From Actinoplanes italicus (lineage in GTDB: Bacteria; Actinomycetota; Actinomycetes; Mycobacteriales; Micromonosporaceae), in contig NZ_PVMZ01000013.1 in assembly GCF_003001815.1 (NCBI RefSeq), positions 246,034 to 310,033 of the forward strand: a stretch of DNA of 64,000 nucleotides, read 5' to 3'. The notes under the pieces were generated by a model, which had not been told where the DNA came from, ran no database searches, and saw only the letters and a program-made list of their open reading frames with translations. This document shows, piece by piece, positions 51,811-61,571 of the stretch. Made by a program: the position numbers and the translations under genes. Numbering within the stretch: the first letter of the stretch is position 1; every line of letters begins with the position of its first letter.

Positions 51811-54303
51811 CTAGGGGGTCAGGCCGTCGGGGAGCCGGACGGTGACGCCGGTTCCGCGGTCGGTTGGGTGGGTGATGGTGATGGTGCCGTGGTGGGCATG
51901 CACGATGGCGCGCACAATGGCGAGTCCGAGCCCGGCGCCAGGAATGTTGGTGTGGCGGGCGTTCGCGGCGCGGTAGAAGCGGTCGAAGAGGTGGCCGCGG
52001 TCGGGTTCGGGGACGCCGATGCCGGTGTCGGTGACGGTGACTGTGGTGCCGTGTTCGTCGCGGCGCGCGGTAAGTCGGACGTGTCCGCCGTCGGGGCTGT
52101 ATTTGACGGCGTTGGACAGCAGGTTGTCCAGGATCTGGCGCAGGCGGGCGGGATCGCCGGTGACGACGAGGGCATCGGGCACGGTGGCGGTGATGGTGAC
52201 GGCGTTGGCGTCGGCCACCGGCCGCACGGTGGTCAGGGACTGGTGGGTGAGGGCGGCCAGGTCGACCAGTTGAGGGCTCAGGTGCAGGTGCCCGGATTCC
52301 AGGGCAGCGAGATCGAGTAGGTCGTCGATGATCGCGCGCAGGGAGTCGCTGTTGCGGGCGACGGTTTCCATCATGAGGCGGGTGTCGTGCGGCCAGGCCG
52401 GCTGGTCGGGGTCGTCGAGCAGTACGTCGATGTTGGCCAGGATGCTGGTCAGCGGGGTGCGCAGCTCGTGCCCCGCCAGCGACAGGAAATCGTCCTGGCC
52501 TCGGGCGATCTGCAGGGCCAGTTCGGCGCCGTGGCGGCGGGCGAGGTCCTGGCCGATCTGTTCGGCGATGCTCGCGAGCAGGGTGGTCAGCTCGGTCCGG
52601 TCGTGGTCGGGGCTGTCGGTGTAGCAGGTCAGTACTCCGAGGGCCAGCCCGCTGTCGGGGATCGGCACGGCCAGCGCCGTGTGCAACTCGGCCGGTGTTT
52701 GTTGTTGCAGGGAGGGTGATGCGGCGGTGTCCGGGGCCCACATCGGTTGCACGGTGGCCCACACGGTGCCGGTGACACCGGTGCCTTTGACGACGCCGCG
52801 GTTGACGGGTCGGGCGGACGGGTCGCCCGCGGTGCTGTGGTGTCCGGCCAGGTACAACATTCCGGTGAGATCGTCGAGCAGCCACAACTCCACATGCGGC
52901 CAGCCCAGGGCGGCAGCTACGGCCCGGGTGATCGCCGGGGCGGCATGTGCCGGGGCGTCGGCGTGGGACAGGGCGGCCTCTACGGCGAGTTGACAGTCGC
53001 GGAACCGCTGGACCCGGCGGCGGTCGGTGACGTCGTGCAGAGTGACCACAGCACCACACCGGCTGCCGTCGGCACGGACGATCGGTTGGGCGCTGCCCGT
53101 CAAGATTCGGGTCGGCTTTCCCGGAATTGTGACCATCATGGATTCCGCGTGCACGTGTTCACCGCGCAGGGCCCGCAGCGAGGGTGCCTGCTCGAGCGGG
53201 ATCGGTGTGCCGTCGAGCTGCCGGACACGTTCGACGAAAAGACTGTCCACCAGTTGTGGCGTCCAGTCCTTGCCGATGTCGTGCATGTCGCGCATTGCCC
53301 GGTTGAACACCGTCACCCGGGCGTCGGCGTCGACCGCGACGACGCCGTTCTGCAGGCTGTCGAGCAGCGCGTTCAGGAACCCGCGCTGGTCGTCGGCGTC
53401 ACGCTCAGCCTCCTGCTGGCCGGTGATATCGGTGAGGAATGCGCACACCAATGGCCCGCCTGCTCCGCGCAGCACGCACACCCTCGCCTGCACCGGCACC
53501 TCATGTCCGTCACGGTGGCGGATCCGCCCCCGCCAGGACCATCGACGGCGTGGCCCCGAACCTGTCAGCAAGCGCGGCAGACGCCGCCGCCACTGCTCAC
53601 GCTGCTCGCTCGACGCGATCAGCTCCTCCAACCTGAGGCCCTCCACCTGAGGCGCCGACCAGCCCAGCAGCCCCTGAGCCGCGGGGTTCCATCCGAGCAC
53701 CGCCCCACCGGCGTCCGCGGCGATGAACGCCTCCTGCACCTCATCCAGCACCGCCGCGCTGCCCAGCGCGTCGACTGCCGGCGCGTCGGTATACACCCCC
53801 TCGGCCGGCAATCCGGCCAGCAGATTCGCGATCTCCACCAGAAGCGCCATCTGCGCATCGGTGAAGTCACGCGCCACCACGTCGACGACCACCAGCGACC
53901 CGACGGTCTGATCGGCCGCATCGCGTAACGGCACCCCGGCGAACGCCCGTGCCCCGTATTCGACCGCCAACCGATGATCACGCAGATCCGGGTCAGCGAT
54001 CATGTCCGAAATTCGGACCGGATGATCAGCACTGACGACGTACTTACACACCGAGTACGCCACCGGCACCGCCGCATGCGTAGCCAGCGCCGCTGGCAGG
54101 CCGTGGTGGCCGACAAAGTGTTCGTCCTGCACGTCCATCACGGCGACGATCGCCATCGCCGAACCCGTCACCCGCGCCGCCAGACCGGCAATCGCGTCCA
54201 ACGGCATCGCCAACCCGGGCAACACCCGTCGCGCCCGCCGCGCCGCCGCCACTCTCACCGGATCGGCCAGTACCGCCTCATCCACCACCGGCATTCCCGC
54301 CAC
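51811..54303 (-). CDS. GAF-PAS-PAS-GAF sensor histidine kinase
   Basis: 830 residues, soluble. GAF1 ~20-170 (YSVCKYVVSADHPVRISDM), PAS1 ~190-300 (GGAVLGWNPAAQGLLGWS), PAS2 ~310-430 (NGVVAVDADARVTVFNRAM), GAF2 ~440-600. HisKA with LSLAGHELRTPLTSI carries the phosphorylated His. HATPase boxes follow: N (LRQILDNLLSNAVKYSP), G1 (VTDTGIGVP), F (FDRFYRA) and G2 (GAGLGLAIV). It senses a cytosolic or redox/ligand signal. The only adjacent receiver lacks its Asp, so the phosphate must go elsewhere or the pair works differently. Confidence 0.93.
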   Translation of the reverse strand: MAGMPVVDEAVLADPVRVAAARRARRVLPGLAMPLDAIAGLAARVTGSAMAIVAVMDVQDEHFVGHHGLPAALATHAAVPVAYSVCKYVVSADHPVRISDMIADPDLRDHRLAVEYGARAFAGVPLRDAADQTVGSLVVVDVVARDFTDAQMALLVEIANLLAGLPAEGVYTDAPAVDALGSAAVLDEVQEAFIAADAGGAVLGWNPAAQGLLGWSAPQVEGLRLEELIASSEQREQWRRRLPRLLTGSGPRRRWSWRGRIRHRDGHEVPVQARVCVLRGAGGPLVCAFLTDITGQQEAERDADDQRGFLNALLDSLQNGVVAVDADARVTVFNRAMRDMHDIGKDWTPQLVDSLFVERVRQLDGTPIPLEQAPSLRALRGEHVHAESMMVTIPGKPTRILTGSAQPIVRADGSRCGAVVTLHDVTDRRRVQRFRDCQLAVEAALSHADAPAHAAPAITRAVAAALGWPHVELWLLDDLTGMLYLAGHHSTAGDPSARPVNRGVVKGTGVTGTVWATVQPMWAPDTAASPSLQQQTPAELHTALAVPIPDSGLALGVLTCYTDSPDHDRTELTTLLASIAEQIGQDLARRHGAELALQIARGQDDFLSLAGHELRTPLTSILANIDVLLDDPDQPAWPHDTRLMMETVARNSDSLRAIIDDLLDLAALESGHLHLSPQLVDLAALTHQSLTTVRPVADANAVTITATVPDALVVTGDPARLRQILDNLLSNAVKYSPDGGHVRLTARRDEHGTTVTVTDTGIGVPEPDRGHLFDRFYRAANARHTNIPGAGLGLAIVRAIVHAHHGTITITHPTDRGTGVTVRLPDGLTP

Positions 54304-54775
54304 CGCCTCAACCCGCGACCGCGGCCCTCACCGATCGCTCGCCTTGTTACACCTATGACCGTGTTGCGCCAACCGCCAGGATCACCCAGGAAACCGTCGG
54401 AGGTGATCTTGTGCGGATGTTGCCAGCTGCTCGACTTCCAGCACGGCCCATCCCCCGCAAGGTCAGCCGCGCCATCGAATCCGAGCGCCCCGCCACCCAT
54501 GCCGATTTGGGCAATCGTTGTTTCTAAGGCCCCGAACTACGGGGAGACCCCGCTTCCAGGCCGACCGGGTACCCACCTGAACCGTCCGCAACCCTCTGAG
54601 ACGGCGGTCGCGGACTGTTTAGGCTGATCTATGCGTTGAGCCCGTCTGGAGATCGTTCTGCGATTCCGCGGTAATAGTGATCACTCGATGGCGTGAAAGG
54701 TGAGCATCAGTCACGTCAGGCCGGTCGGCTGCACGGATGGGCTGGTCATGAGCGCGCGTAGCGGTCCCCAGCGAC
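54304..54775. other. Intergenic, no gene supported
   Basis: Contains the promoter of the leftward kinase gene. No RNA, repeat or coding frame stands out; short frames have no codon bias. Confidence 0.4.
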
Positions 54776-55303
54776 GTAACCGACGAACAGTGGGCCTTGC
54801 TCGGCCCGTTCCTGGACGCCTGGAGAGCCACACGGATCTCGATAGCCGGCCGTCAGGGCGAACAGGACCTGCGGGAGATCATCATCAACGCGATCCCGTA
54901 CCAGAACCGGACCGGCTACCAGTGGGCGAACCTGCCGCACGACAGGCCCCAGAAACCGGTAACTTACTACTATTTCGCCCTGTGGCGTGACGACGGCACC
55001 GATCAGGTGATCCACAACCTGCTGCGCTGCCAGGCCCGCCAGAGGGCCGGCCGGACCGAGGATCCCTCCGCGGTTGCGCTCGACACCCAGTCGATCCGGG
55101 CGGCGAACCGTGTTCCGGCCGCCACGACGGGCAAAGACGCAGGTAAGAAGGTGCCATGCCGCAAACGGGGCCTGGCCGTGGACGCCCTCGGCCTGATCAT
55201 CGCGGTCGTGGTCACCGCCGCGAGCTTCACCGACAACGCGATCGGGATCTCACCTGAGCGCCTGAAGCCGCCATCAGACGAGCTCCATTTAGATAGCTCT
55301 TAG
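54776..55303 (+). pseudogene. IS5-family transposase remnant (second copy, different subgroup)
   Basis: Frame: VTDEQWALLGPFLDAW, REIINAIPYQNRTGYQWANLPHD-like segment (LREIIINAIPYQNRTGYQW), YYYFALWRDDGT, then the first catalytic part ALDTQSIRAANRV and KRGLAVDALGLIIAVVVTAAS. The frame then diverges into SPERLKPPSDELH, so the second and third catalytic residues are gone. No start codon fits well at the 5' end. No terminal repeats found. Confidence 0.8.
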
Positions 55304-55567
55304 GTTGAGATCAATCGATTCAGCAGGTCGGCGCATATGGGGGGTGTCCCTATGGGAAGTGCGTGGGGAGCCTTGCCCGGATGGTCGCCTGAGTCTGAGC
55401 GAGCGCCCCCATGCAGCGAGGAGTAGCAGTGTCTCGTCTCGACCACTGAGCACGGCCTCCGCAGCAACGGCATGATCGATTTGCCTCAGTGCAGAAGCAA
55501 GATCCTCACGATGCTCCGCACTGATCGGGCGAATCAGCAGGGGATCGTGATCGAGCAAATTCCTCAA
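55289..55567 (-). CDS. Unrecognised fragment or small protein
   Basis: The frame reads RNLLDHDPLLIRPISAEHREDLASALRQIDHAVAAEAVLSG (in part) and RDETLLLLAAWG, helical and protein-like. The same frame extends upstream to ~55640 (TTIAEIADPDERKSVL). Third-position GC is lower than in neighbouring genes, suggesting foreign origin. The C-terminal third is low-quality and abuts the transposase remnant, so the gene may be truncated there. No family recognised. Confidence 0.35.
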   Translation of the reverse strand: MRNLLDHDPLLIRPISAEHREDLASALRQIDHAVAAEAVLSGRDETLLLLAAWGRSLRLRRPSGQGSPRTSHRDTPHMRRPAESIDLNLRAI

Positions 55568-55689
55568 TACCGATTTCCGTTCGTCAGGGTCCGCGATCTC
55601 GGCGATCGTAGTTGCAGCGCAGCGGACCCTTCGCCACCGTCACCCACCAGACCGTATGGCGCAATGTTCCCCCGGCTCGCCTGTACGTG

Positions 55690-56121
55690 TGCACCGCCCC
55701 GACCTCCCCAGACAAGCCGTAGCCGGGGTCGACGAGCTGGCGTTCGACCGGCACGGCCGCTATGGCGTCGACTACCCGGAGCATTACCTACTTCGAGAAG
55801 GAAGGCCCGGTCGTTGCCGAGGTCCGCAGCGAGCTGGTGCGTCTGCTGCGACAGGGTCGTGACGCGGTGGTGGACCACGGGTTGCGGCGGCGCAAGGACC
55901 GCGACGACTGGCGTGCCCTGGCCGAGTCCGCCGGCGGGCAGGTGCGGCTGCTGTACTTCTCGGTGCCCAAGCAGGAGTTGCTGCGCCGGCTGAACGACCG
56001 CAACACTCAGGACCACGGGAACGCGCTGCTGGTGACGGCGGAGGCGTTGGACGACTTCTATGGCCGGTTCGATGTCCCCGACGGAGAGAACGAGAAGATC
56101 ATCCCGGCCGGTTCGTTCTGA
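55690..56121 (+). pseudogene. C-terminal part of an AAA/kinase-like ATPase, frameshifted
   Basis: The second frame (55762-56121) reads TYFEKEGPVVAEVRSELVRLLRQGRDAVVDHGLRRRKDRDDW (in part), LLYFSVPKQELLRRLNDRN and FYGRFDVPDGENEKII, typical of AAA_33/zeta-toxin-like P-loop kinases. The preceding piece, DELAFDRHGRYGVDYPEH, lies in another frame, and the P-loop itself is missing. It is both truncated and shifted, consistent with loss after the neighbouring IS activity. Nothing else is supported between 55568 and 55690. Confidence 0.65.
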
Positions 56122-56369
56122 CCGGGATGACCGCCAGGTCTTCACAATCCTGGTGGCTTCATCGGCCTGCCCCCGTAGGCGGGCCGGGGGATGAGACCTG
56201 CCCTGGGCAGCAACCGGTAGCCGATATGCCGATCCGTCCGTACGCTGACGCGATGCCGAGACCAGGCCGGGCGATGTCGGCGGGTCACGTCCGACAAAGG
56301 CTCAACAAGCGGCGCCCTCACTCCATAGCGTGATTGATCGACATCAAACTCTGCTGATAACGCAGGAAG

Positions 56370-56882
56370 GTGCTTCTCGACAGCTACACCGAGCGCCTGG
56401 CCGCCGTGACCGGTTCAACCCTGGCAGCCTGGGCGAACCTGCGCCTGGAACCAATGGAACAGTCCGTCGAGCATCTCTGCCTCGCGCCCGCCGGTGACCG
56501 CATCGCACTCTGGTCCTGGCACGGATCCTTCGGGCGGCTCCGGAGAGCGGTGGTGCAGGACGCGGCCTACCTTCTGGTCGCCGCCGGCCATGTGCTTCCC
56601 GTGCCCGGCGACCCGGTACGCGACGAGGACCCTGTGGTGCGGGTCTGGACCGACCTCGTCGAGCGGGAGAATCCGAATCGACGATATGCGAGCGTCCCGG
56701 GTCCCGCCCTCGTCCAAGGCCTCGCCGAAGTCGTCGCGTGCATCGGCCGGCCCGTCGTGGCGGCTCAGGCACTTTGCCTCTTTGGTCAACTGTGGTGTGT
56801 CCAGCAAGGCCGGGTCGAACGCGTTCAACCGCGCCCAGCACGTCGCCAGCACGACATCGGGACCGACGAGGAGCCACCATGA
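56370..56882 (+). CDS. Hypothetical protein, first gene of an orphan pair
   Basis: 170 residues from GTG 56370. It begins LLDSYTERLAAVTGSTLAAW and contains RLEPMEQSVEHLCL, IALWSWHGSFGRLRRAVVQDAAYLLVAAGHV and a charged C-terminus. GC at third positions is high in this frame and not in the opposite-strand frame of similar length, which is why I chose it. Its TGA overlaps the next ATG. No signal peptide, no family recognised. Confidence 0.6.
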   Translation: MLLDSYTERLAAVTGSTLAAWANLRLEPMEQSVEHLCLAPAGDRIALWSWHGSFGRLRRAVVQDAAYLLVAAGHVLPVPGDPVRDEDPVVRVWTDLVERENPNRRYASVPGPALVQGLAEVVACIGRPVVAAQALCLFGQLWCVQQGRVERVQPRPARRQHDIGTDEEPP

Positions 56883-57508
56883 TCCACACCTACGCGGCCT
56901 ACGGATTCAAGCTCAGCGGTCCGGGCAGTTGGGCCTTCACCGGCGTGGAGTCCGGAGGACGTCTGGTTGTTCTCTGGTACGACGCGACAAATCCGACCCA
57001 TGACTTCGCGGCCCGGGCCACCACCGAAATCGCCCGAGGGTTGCATCACGAGTTGAGCCTGCGGCGGCGCATCGCCTACGAGATCCAGACGCCCTTCTTC
57101 TTCGAGTCAGTGATCGACGTGTCCCCACAGGGATGGACCCGCGAAGCGAACGCTCCACCCGCCCTCCAACCGCATCTGCCGGCCTCGTCACCACTGCTCG
57201 ATCTCGACAGGCCGCAACCCGCCTCATACGTGCTGGTCTTGGGAGACTCCGTCAGCGACCTGGACGCCATCGAGGCCGCCTACTACGACGAGGACGACGA
57301 AACCGTTGACGAGGAGTTCCTGGTCCACGACGCCCGCACCGACTGGGACAGCCTGTTTGGCGCGGCGCTGACCGAGATCGGTGTGCAGATGCCCGACATG
57401 CCCGACTGGTTCTGGTACCGCACCGAACCGTTGATGGAGCCCTACCGGATCCAACTCGAACGCCAGACATCGGCCCACGAGTACGAGTGCTTACCGGGTT
57501 CGCCGTGA
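56879..57508 (+). CDS. Hypothetical protein, second gene of an orphan pair
   Basis: 209 residues, ATG at 56879 overlapping the upstream stop and preceded by GAGGAG. Beta-rich start (MIHTYAAYGFKLSGPGSWAFTG) and an acidic C-terminal half (AYYDEDDETVDEEF, WDSLFGAALTEIGVQMPDMPDWFWY). It is soluble and strongly acidic, reminiscent in style of immunity proteins, but I do not recognise a family. Coupling to the previous gene suggests a complex or shared role. Confidence 0.65.
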   Translation: MIHTYAAYGFKLSGPGSWAFTGVESGGRLVVLWYDATNPTHDFAARATTEIARGLHHELSLRRRIAYEIQTPFFFESVIDVSPQGWTREANAPPALQPHLPASSPLLDLDRPQPASYVLVLGDSVSDLDAIEAAYYDEDDETVDEEFLVHDARTDWDSLFGAALTEIGVQMPDMPDWFWYRTEPLMEPYRIQLERQTSAHEYECLPGSP

Positions 57509-57844
57509 CCGGGGCCGCGCGGGATGTGTCTGCCCGGATCGGCGGGGTCGCGCCGGTGGGTCAGAGGGGGCGTCGACGGCGCCGGGACTGGAGAACACCA
57601 CCGGAGCAACGGCAGGGCGCACGGCCTCCGGCGGCGGCCACGGCGCCGCCACCATCGCTGCTGCGGTGACGGATACCGACCGCGAGAGGCGGTCCAGCAG
57701 CTGCTGGGCCTGGCCGGCGTCGATACCCCGGCCCGGGTCGATGCGCACACCCGCCGCATCAGCGAGGTCCTCGACGTCGTGGCTGGTCACCGCCTCGGGC
57801 CCGAGATCGGTGAGCCGCCGGGCGAACTCCTGCACACTGATCAT
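57491..57844 (-). CDS. Small hypothetical protein
   Basis: 117 residues from ATG 57844 (AGAGGA nine bases upstream): MISVQEFARRLTDLGPEAVTS, DVEDLADAAGVRIDPGRG, QQLLDRLSRS, then a Pro/Ala-rich tail. The first half could be a small helical domain. It is convergent with the preceding operon and overlaps its end by 18 bases. No family recognised. Confidence 0.5.
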   Translation of the reverse strand: MISVQEFARRLTDLGPEAVTSHDVEDLADAAGVRIDPGRGIDAGQAQQLLDRLSRSVSVTAAAMVAAPWPPPEAVRPAVAPVVFSSPGAVDAPSDPPARPRRSGQTHPARPRSRRTR

Positions 57845-58214
57845 GCGATGCATTCCTCTACAGCTGGTAACACGACAGAGCCGCGGATTCGCCGCTGGGC
57901 ACTTTGTTCAAGGTTAGGCAGCGATCAGATCTCGTGCGCGTCGGCGATGCGAACGGCCAAGCAGCGACGAAGCTGACATAAGACAACTGCGGTGCCCTGG
58001 TAGACGCACCCCGCCGTACGGCTCGCGCCCGAACCGCGCGCCCGCCATCGGCCCGCGGTGTTCCCGACGGCGGCCGGCAGCCGGATACCCAGCAATGCCG
58101 GTGGGCTGACCGTTCAGCCCAGCCTGTTGCCCCGTCGTCTGCCGCCGAGCAGCCGAACCCGGAACGCAGCGACCCAGAAAGCAACAGGTGTCGCGGCGGC
58201 AAGAGCGCGGCCGG
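57845..58214. other. Intergenic, no gene supported
   Basis: Separates a leftward small gene from the stop of the leftward hybrid kinase. I see no gene, RNA or strong hairpin. Confidence 0.4.
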
Positions 58215-61200
58215 TCAGCCGGTGTGGTGGGCCCGTTTCGGAGCCGGCCGGGAAGCAGCGTGGGCGCCGGCGGCCGACGGATGGACGAAGGCCCTGACGC
58301 GGTGGAGCAGTTCCTGACTGGTGAAGGGCTTCTCGACGATGGTGACGCCCTCGGGAAGGGTGCCGTTCTCGGTCAGGACGGGTTCGGCGTAGCCGGACAT
58401 GTACAGCACCGGGATGTCGGGCCGGAGGGCGCGGACGCGGGCGGCGACCTCGTTGCCGGTCATTTTCGGCATGATGACGTCGGTGAGCAGGAGGTGGATC
58501 CGGTCGGGATGAGTTTGGGCGAGATGGATGGCGTGTTCACCGCCGCTGGCGGTCAGGACGTGGTAGCCGGCGCGGGTCAGGATCCGGCCGGTGATCACGC
58601 GCAGGTCGTCCTCGTCCTCGACCATCAGAATCGTCTCGTGCGGGGTTGTGCCGGCGGCCGGTTCGACGGTCACCACTGGGCCGGAGTCAGCGTTGTCGAG
58701 GCGGGCGTCGACGGCGGGCAGGATGACGGTGACGGTGGTGCCGATGCCGTTCTCGGAGTAAAGGCGTATGTCGCCGCCGGCGGCGGTGGCGATGCCATAG
58801 ACGGTGGCGAGGCCTAGGCCGGTGCCGGACCCTTTGGGTTTGGTGGTGTAGAACGGCTCGAAGGCGCGTTCGATGACTTCGGGTGGCATGCCGCTGCCGG
58901 TGTCGCTCACCCGAATCCGCACGTAACGGCCCACCACCAGCGGGGAGCTGTTGAGGTCGTCGTCGCCGATCTCGGCGTTGCTGGTGTCGATGGACAGGGT
59001 GCCGCCGCCGGGCATCGCGTCGCGGGCGTTGACGGCGAGGTTGACCAGGATCTGCTCGAGCTGTCCCGGGTCGGCGTGGACCGGCCACAGGTCCCGGTCC
59101 AGGGTGGTGACCAGGTGGATGTGTTCACCGATGGCGCGGCGCAGCATGGGTTCGACGTCGCCGATGACGTGGTTGAGGCTGAGGATCTCGGCCTGGGTGA
59201 TGTCGCGGCGGCCGAAGGCGAGCAGTTGTTTGGTTAGTCGGGTGGCGCGTTCCGCGGCCCGGCTGATCTGACCGCAGTCTTTGCGGGCGTCGGCCAGATC
59301 GGCGGTGCCCGGGGCTGGCATGTCGAGGGTTTCGGAGATCATCTCGGCGTAGTTGCTGATCACGGCGAGGATGTTGTTGAAGTCGTGGGCTACACCGCCG
59401 GCAAGCTGACCCAGACTCTCCAGGCGGCGGGTGTGCTGCAAGCGGTGTTCGGCGGCGTCTCGTTCGGCCTGAGTGATGAGGCGTTCGCGTTCGGTCTGGG
59501 CGATCAGCCGGTCGGTGACGTCACGGATCGCCGTGGTCACGATCATGCCCCGGTCGGTGGTCACCGAGGACAGGCTGATCTCGGCAGGAAACTCGCTGCC
59601 GTCCTTACGCACCGCGGCCAGCGCGGCCCCGGCGCCCATCGGGCGGATTCGCGGATGGGCGAAGTAGCCGTCGCGTTTGTGTGGGTGCCTGCCCCGCAGC
59701 CGCTCGGGGACCAGGATGTCGACGCACTGGCCCAGCAGTTCCTCGCGCTGGTAGCCGAACAGCCGTTCCGCTTGGGCGTTGATCAGGGTGATGAGGCCGT
59801 CGCCGGTGACGCCGATGATCGCGTCGGGAGCGGCTTCCAGCAGTCCTTCGAACATGGCTTCGGCGCGCTGGCGTTCGCTGATGTCGCGCGATACCGACGC
59901 CACACCGGCGATCCGGCCGTCGTCGTCGGTGATCGGTGACAGGGTCAGTGACACGGTGATCACGGCGCCGTCCTTGCGGCGGCGTTTCACCTGCTGCTGG
60001 TCGATGCGCTCACCACGGGCGATGCTGGCCATGAACCGGGCTTCGGTCTCTTCCTGGCCCGGCGGGAACAGCATGGACGCGTGCCGGCCGACCACCTCGT
60101 CAGCGGGGTAGCCGTAGAGCCGTTCGGCACCGCCGTTCCAGCTGGTGATGACCCCGTCGAGTGTCTTGCCGATGATCGCGTCGTGCGACGACTCCACGAT
60201 CACCGCCAGCCGCTCGCGTTCGGCCAGTGCCTGCGCCCGCCCGGCGAGCGCGGCGGCCTGCACCGCCAGTTCGGTGAACGCGGCGACGTCGTCCTCGGCG
60301 AACAGGCTGCGGTAGCGGTTCAGCAACAGCACCGCACCGCGTCCGCCCGCGCACGGCACCGCCGCCACCGTCACATACCGGGTGCCGGTGGCCTCCGCGA
60401 ACATGACCGCCACTGCCGGCGGACGAGTCCAGCCCGCCAGGGCGTCGATAGGGCCCGGCACAGCCAGGACCTCATCAAGGAATTGGCGTGTGCATTCCAG
60501 GTCGTTGAGCGTTTCGTCGCCGCAGCCGGCCACCCGGACCGTCTGGCCGCCGGCCGGCATCAGCACCACCACCGCGTCCGGCCCGAGGATTTCGGTGGCG
60601 CCTGTGCAGTAACGCTTCCACGTGCACGCTGCCGGCTCGTCGGCCGGCGCGGCCAGCAACCGGCGTGTCACCGTATACGCAGCCTCCTGCGCCCACCTGC
60701 GGCACAACCGGGCGGGCGGCACGAACGCCAGCAGGTACAGCACCCCAGAGATCACGGCGAGCACCCGGGCCTCCACAGCATGGCCAGTCATGGCGACCAG
60801 CAACGCGGTGCCGAACACGCCGGTACCGGCTGCGGCGCACCACAGCCTGGCCCGCGCCGCGCCGCCGTGCCGCCGGCCCTCCGCCCACAGCAGACACCCC
60901 GCGATGGCCTCGAGCACAAAGAACACGATCACCGCAGGCCAGGCCACCAGTCGCGAGCCCGGCCGTGTCGCTGCCGATGACACCAGCACCGGCACTACGC
61001 TCAGCGCCCACACCGAGACCGCCACCGCCGGCCACCACCGGGCCCGTAACGGTCGCAACCGGCTCACCAACCGCAACGTGAACAACGGTTTGGCCAACAG
61101 CAGCCCTACCGCCACGATCGCCACCAGCCGCGGCGGCGCACCCATCACCAGACGAGCCAGGCCCAGCACGAACAGCATCGCCACCGACGCGAACATCCAC

Positions 61201-61298
61201 ATCACGTCACGCAGCAACGGATCCCGTCGGCGCAGATACCGCCACGACACCCATAACAAGATCACCGTGAACAGTGACGTGACCAGAAGCAGCGCCAT
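58215..61298 (-). CDS. Membrane hybrid histidine kinase with C-terminal receiver
   Basis: 1027 residues from ATG 61298 (AGAGGA upstream). About six or seven N-terminal membrane helices (1-205). A GAF-like region (~215-365), PAS1 ~375-495 (DAIIGKTLDGVITSWNGGAERLYGYP), PAS2 ~500-620 (DAIIGVTGDGLITLINAQAERLFGY). DHp with LAGGVAHDFNNILAVISNYAEM, phospho-His included. HATPase with LEQILVNLAVNARDAMP and GSGTGLGLATVYG. Receiver ~890-1010 with MVEDEDDLR, LLLTDVIMPKM (phospho-Asp) and EKPFTS (Lys). The layout is FixL/CckA-like: it autophosphorylates and passes phosphate to its own receiver. Confidence 0.94.
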   Translation of the reverse strand: MALLLVTSLFTVILLWVSWRYLRRRDPLLRDVMWMFASVAMLFVLGLARLVMGAPPRLVAIVAVGLLLAKPLFTLRLVSRLRPLRARWWPAVAVSVWALSVVPVLVSSAATRPGSRLVAWPAVIVFFVLEAIAGCLLWAEGRRHGGAARARLWCAAAGTGVFGTALLVAMTGHAVEARVLAVISGVLYLLAFVPPARLCRRWAQEAAYTVTRRLLAAPADEPAACTWKRYCTGATEILGPDAVVVLMPAGGQTVRVAGCGDETLNDLECTRQFLDEVLAVPGPIDALAGWTRPPAVAVMFAEATGTRYVTVAAVPCAGGRGAVLLLNRYRSLFAEDDVAAFTELAVQAAALAGRAQALAERERLAVIVESSHDAIIGKTLDGVITSWNGGAERLYGYPADEVVGRHASMLFPPGQEETEARFMASIARGERIDQQQVKRRRKDGAVITVSLTLSPITDDDGRIAGVASVSRDISERQRAEAMFEGLLEAAPDAIIGVTGDGLITLINAQAERLFGYQREELLGQCVDILVPERLRGRHPHKRDGYFAHPRIRPMGAGAALAAVRKDGSEFPAEISLSSVTTDRGMIVTTAIRDVTDRLIAQTERERLITQAERDAAEHRLQHTRRLESLGQLAGGVAHDFNNILAVISNYAEMISETLDMPAPGTADLADARKDCGQISRAAERATRLTKQLLAFGRRDITQAEILSLNHVIGDVEPMLRRAIGEHIHLVTTLDRDLWPVHADPGQLEQILVNLAVNARDAMPGGGTLSIDTSNAEIGDDDLNSSPLVVGRYVRIRVSDTGSGMPPEVIERAFEPFYTTKPKGSGTGLGLATVYGIATAAGGDIRLYSENGIGTTVTVILPAVDARLDNADSGPVVTVEPAAGTTPHETILMVEDEDDLRVITGRILTRAGYHVLTASGGEHAIHLAQTHPDRIHLLLTDVIMPKMTGNEVAARVRALRPDIPVLYMSGYAEPVLTENGTLPEGVTIVEKPFTSQELLHRVRAFVHPSAAGAHAASRPAPKRAHHTG

Positions 61299-61571
61299 GG
61301 GATCCTCTGTCCCGCCGGACACGAATGCCCGGCGATAGGGGCGATCCCGATCAGGCTAGGCCCCAAAGCGCGGGCTCGTTCGGAAACAGGCGACTCTACC
61401 CTGCAACTTGTCGATGTCCTCGACGTAACGAGGGTGTCCCCGTCGGGCCCGACGGTGGCCTCAGAGGGTGCCAATGGTTGCCGATCGGGAGTAGAGCGGC
61501 TGGCGGGGCTGCCCGTAGCAGTGACCGGCCGAGCATCGATGGAGCTTATGTCACGCGCCGAGGAGGAACAG

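Noticed and set aside
56344..56889. Minus-strand frames opposite the first orphan gene
   Set aside because: Third-position GC favours the plus-strand frame, which also overlaps the next gene's start in operon fashion.
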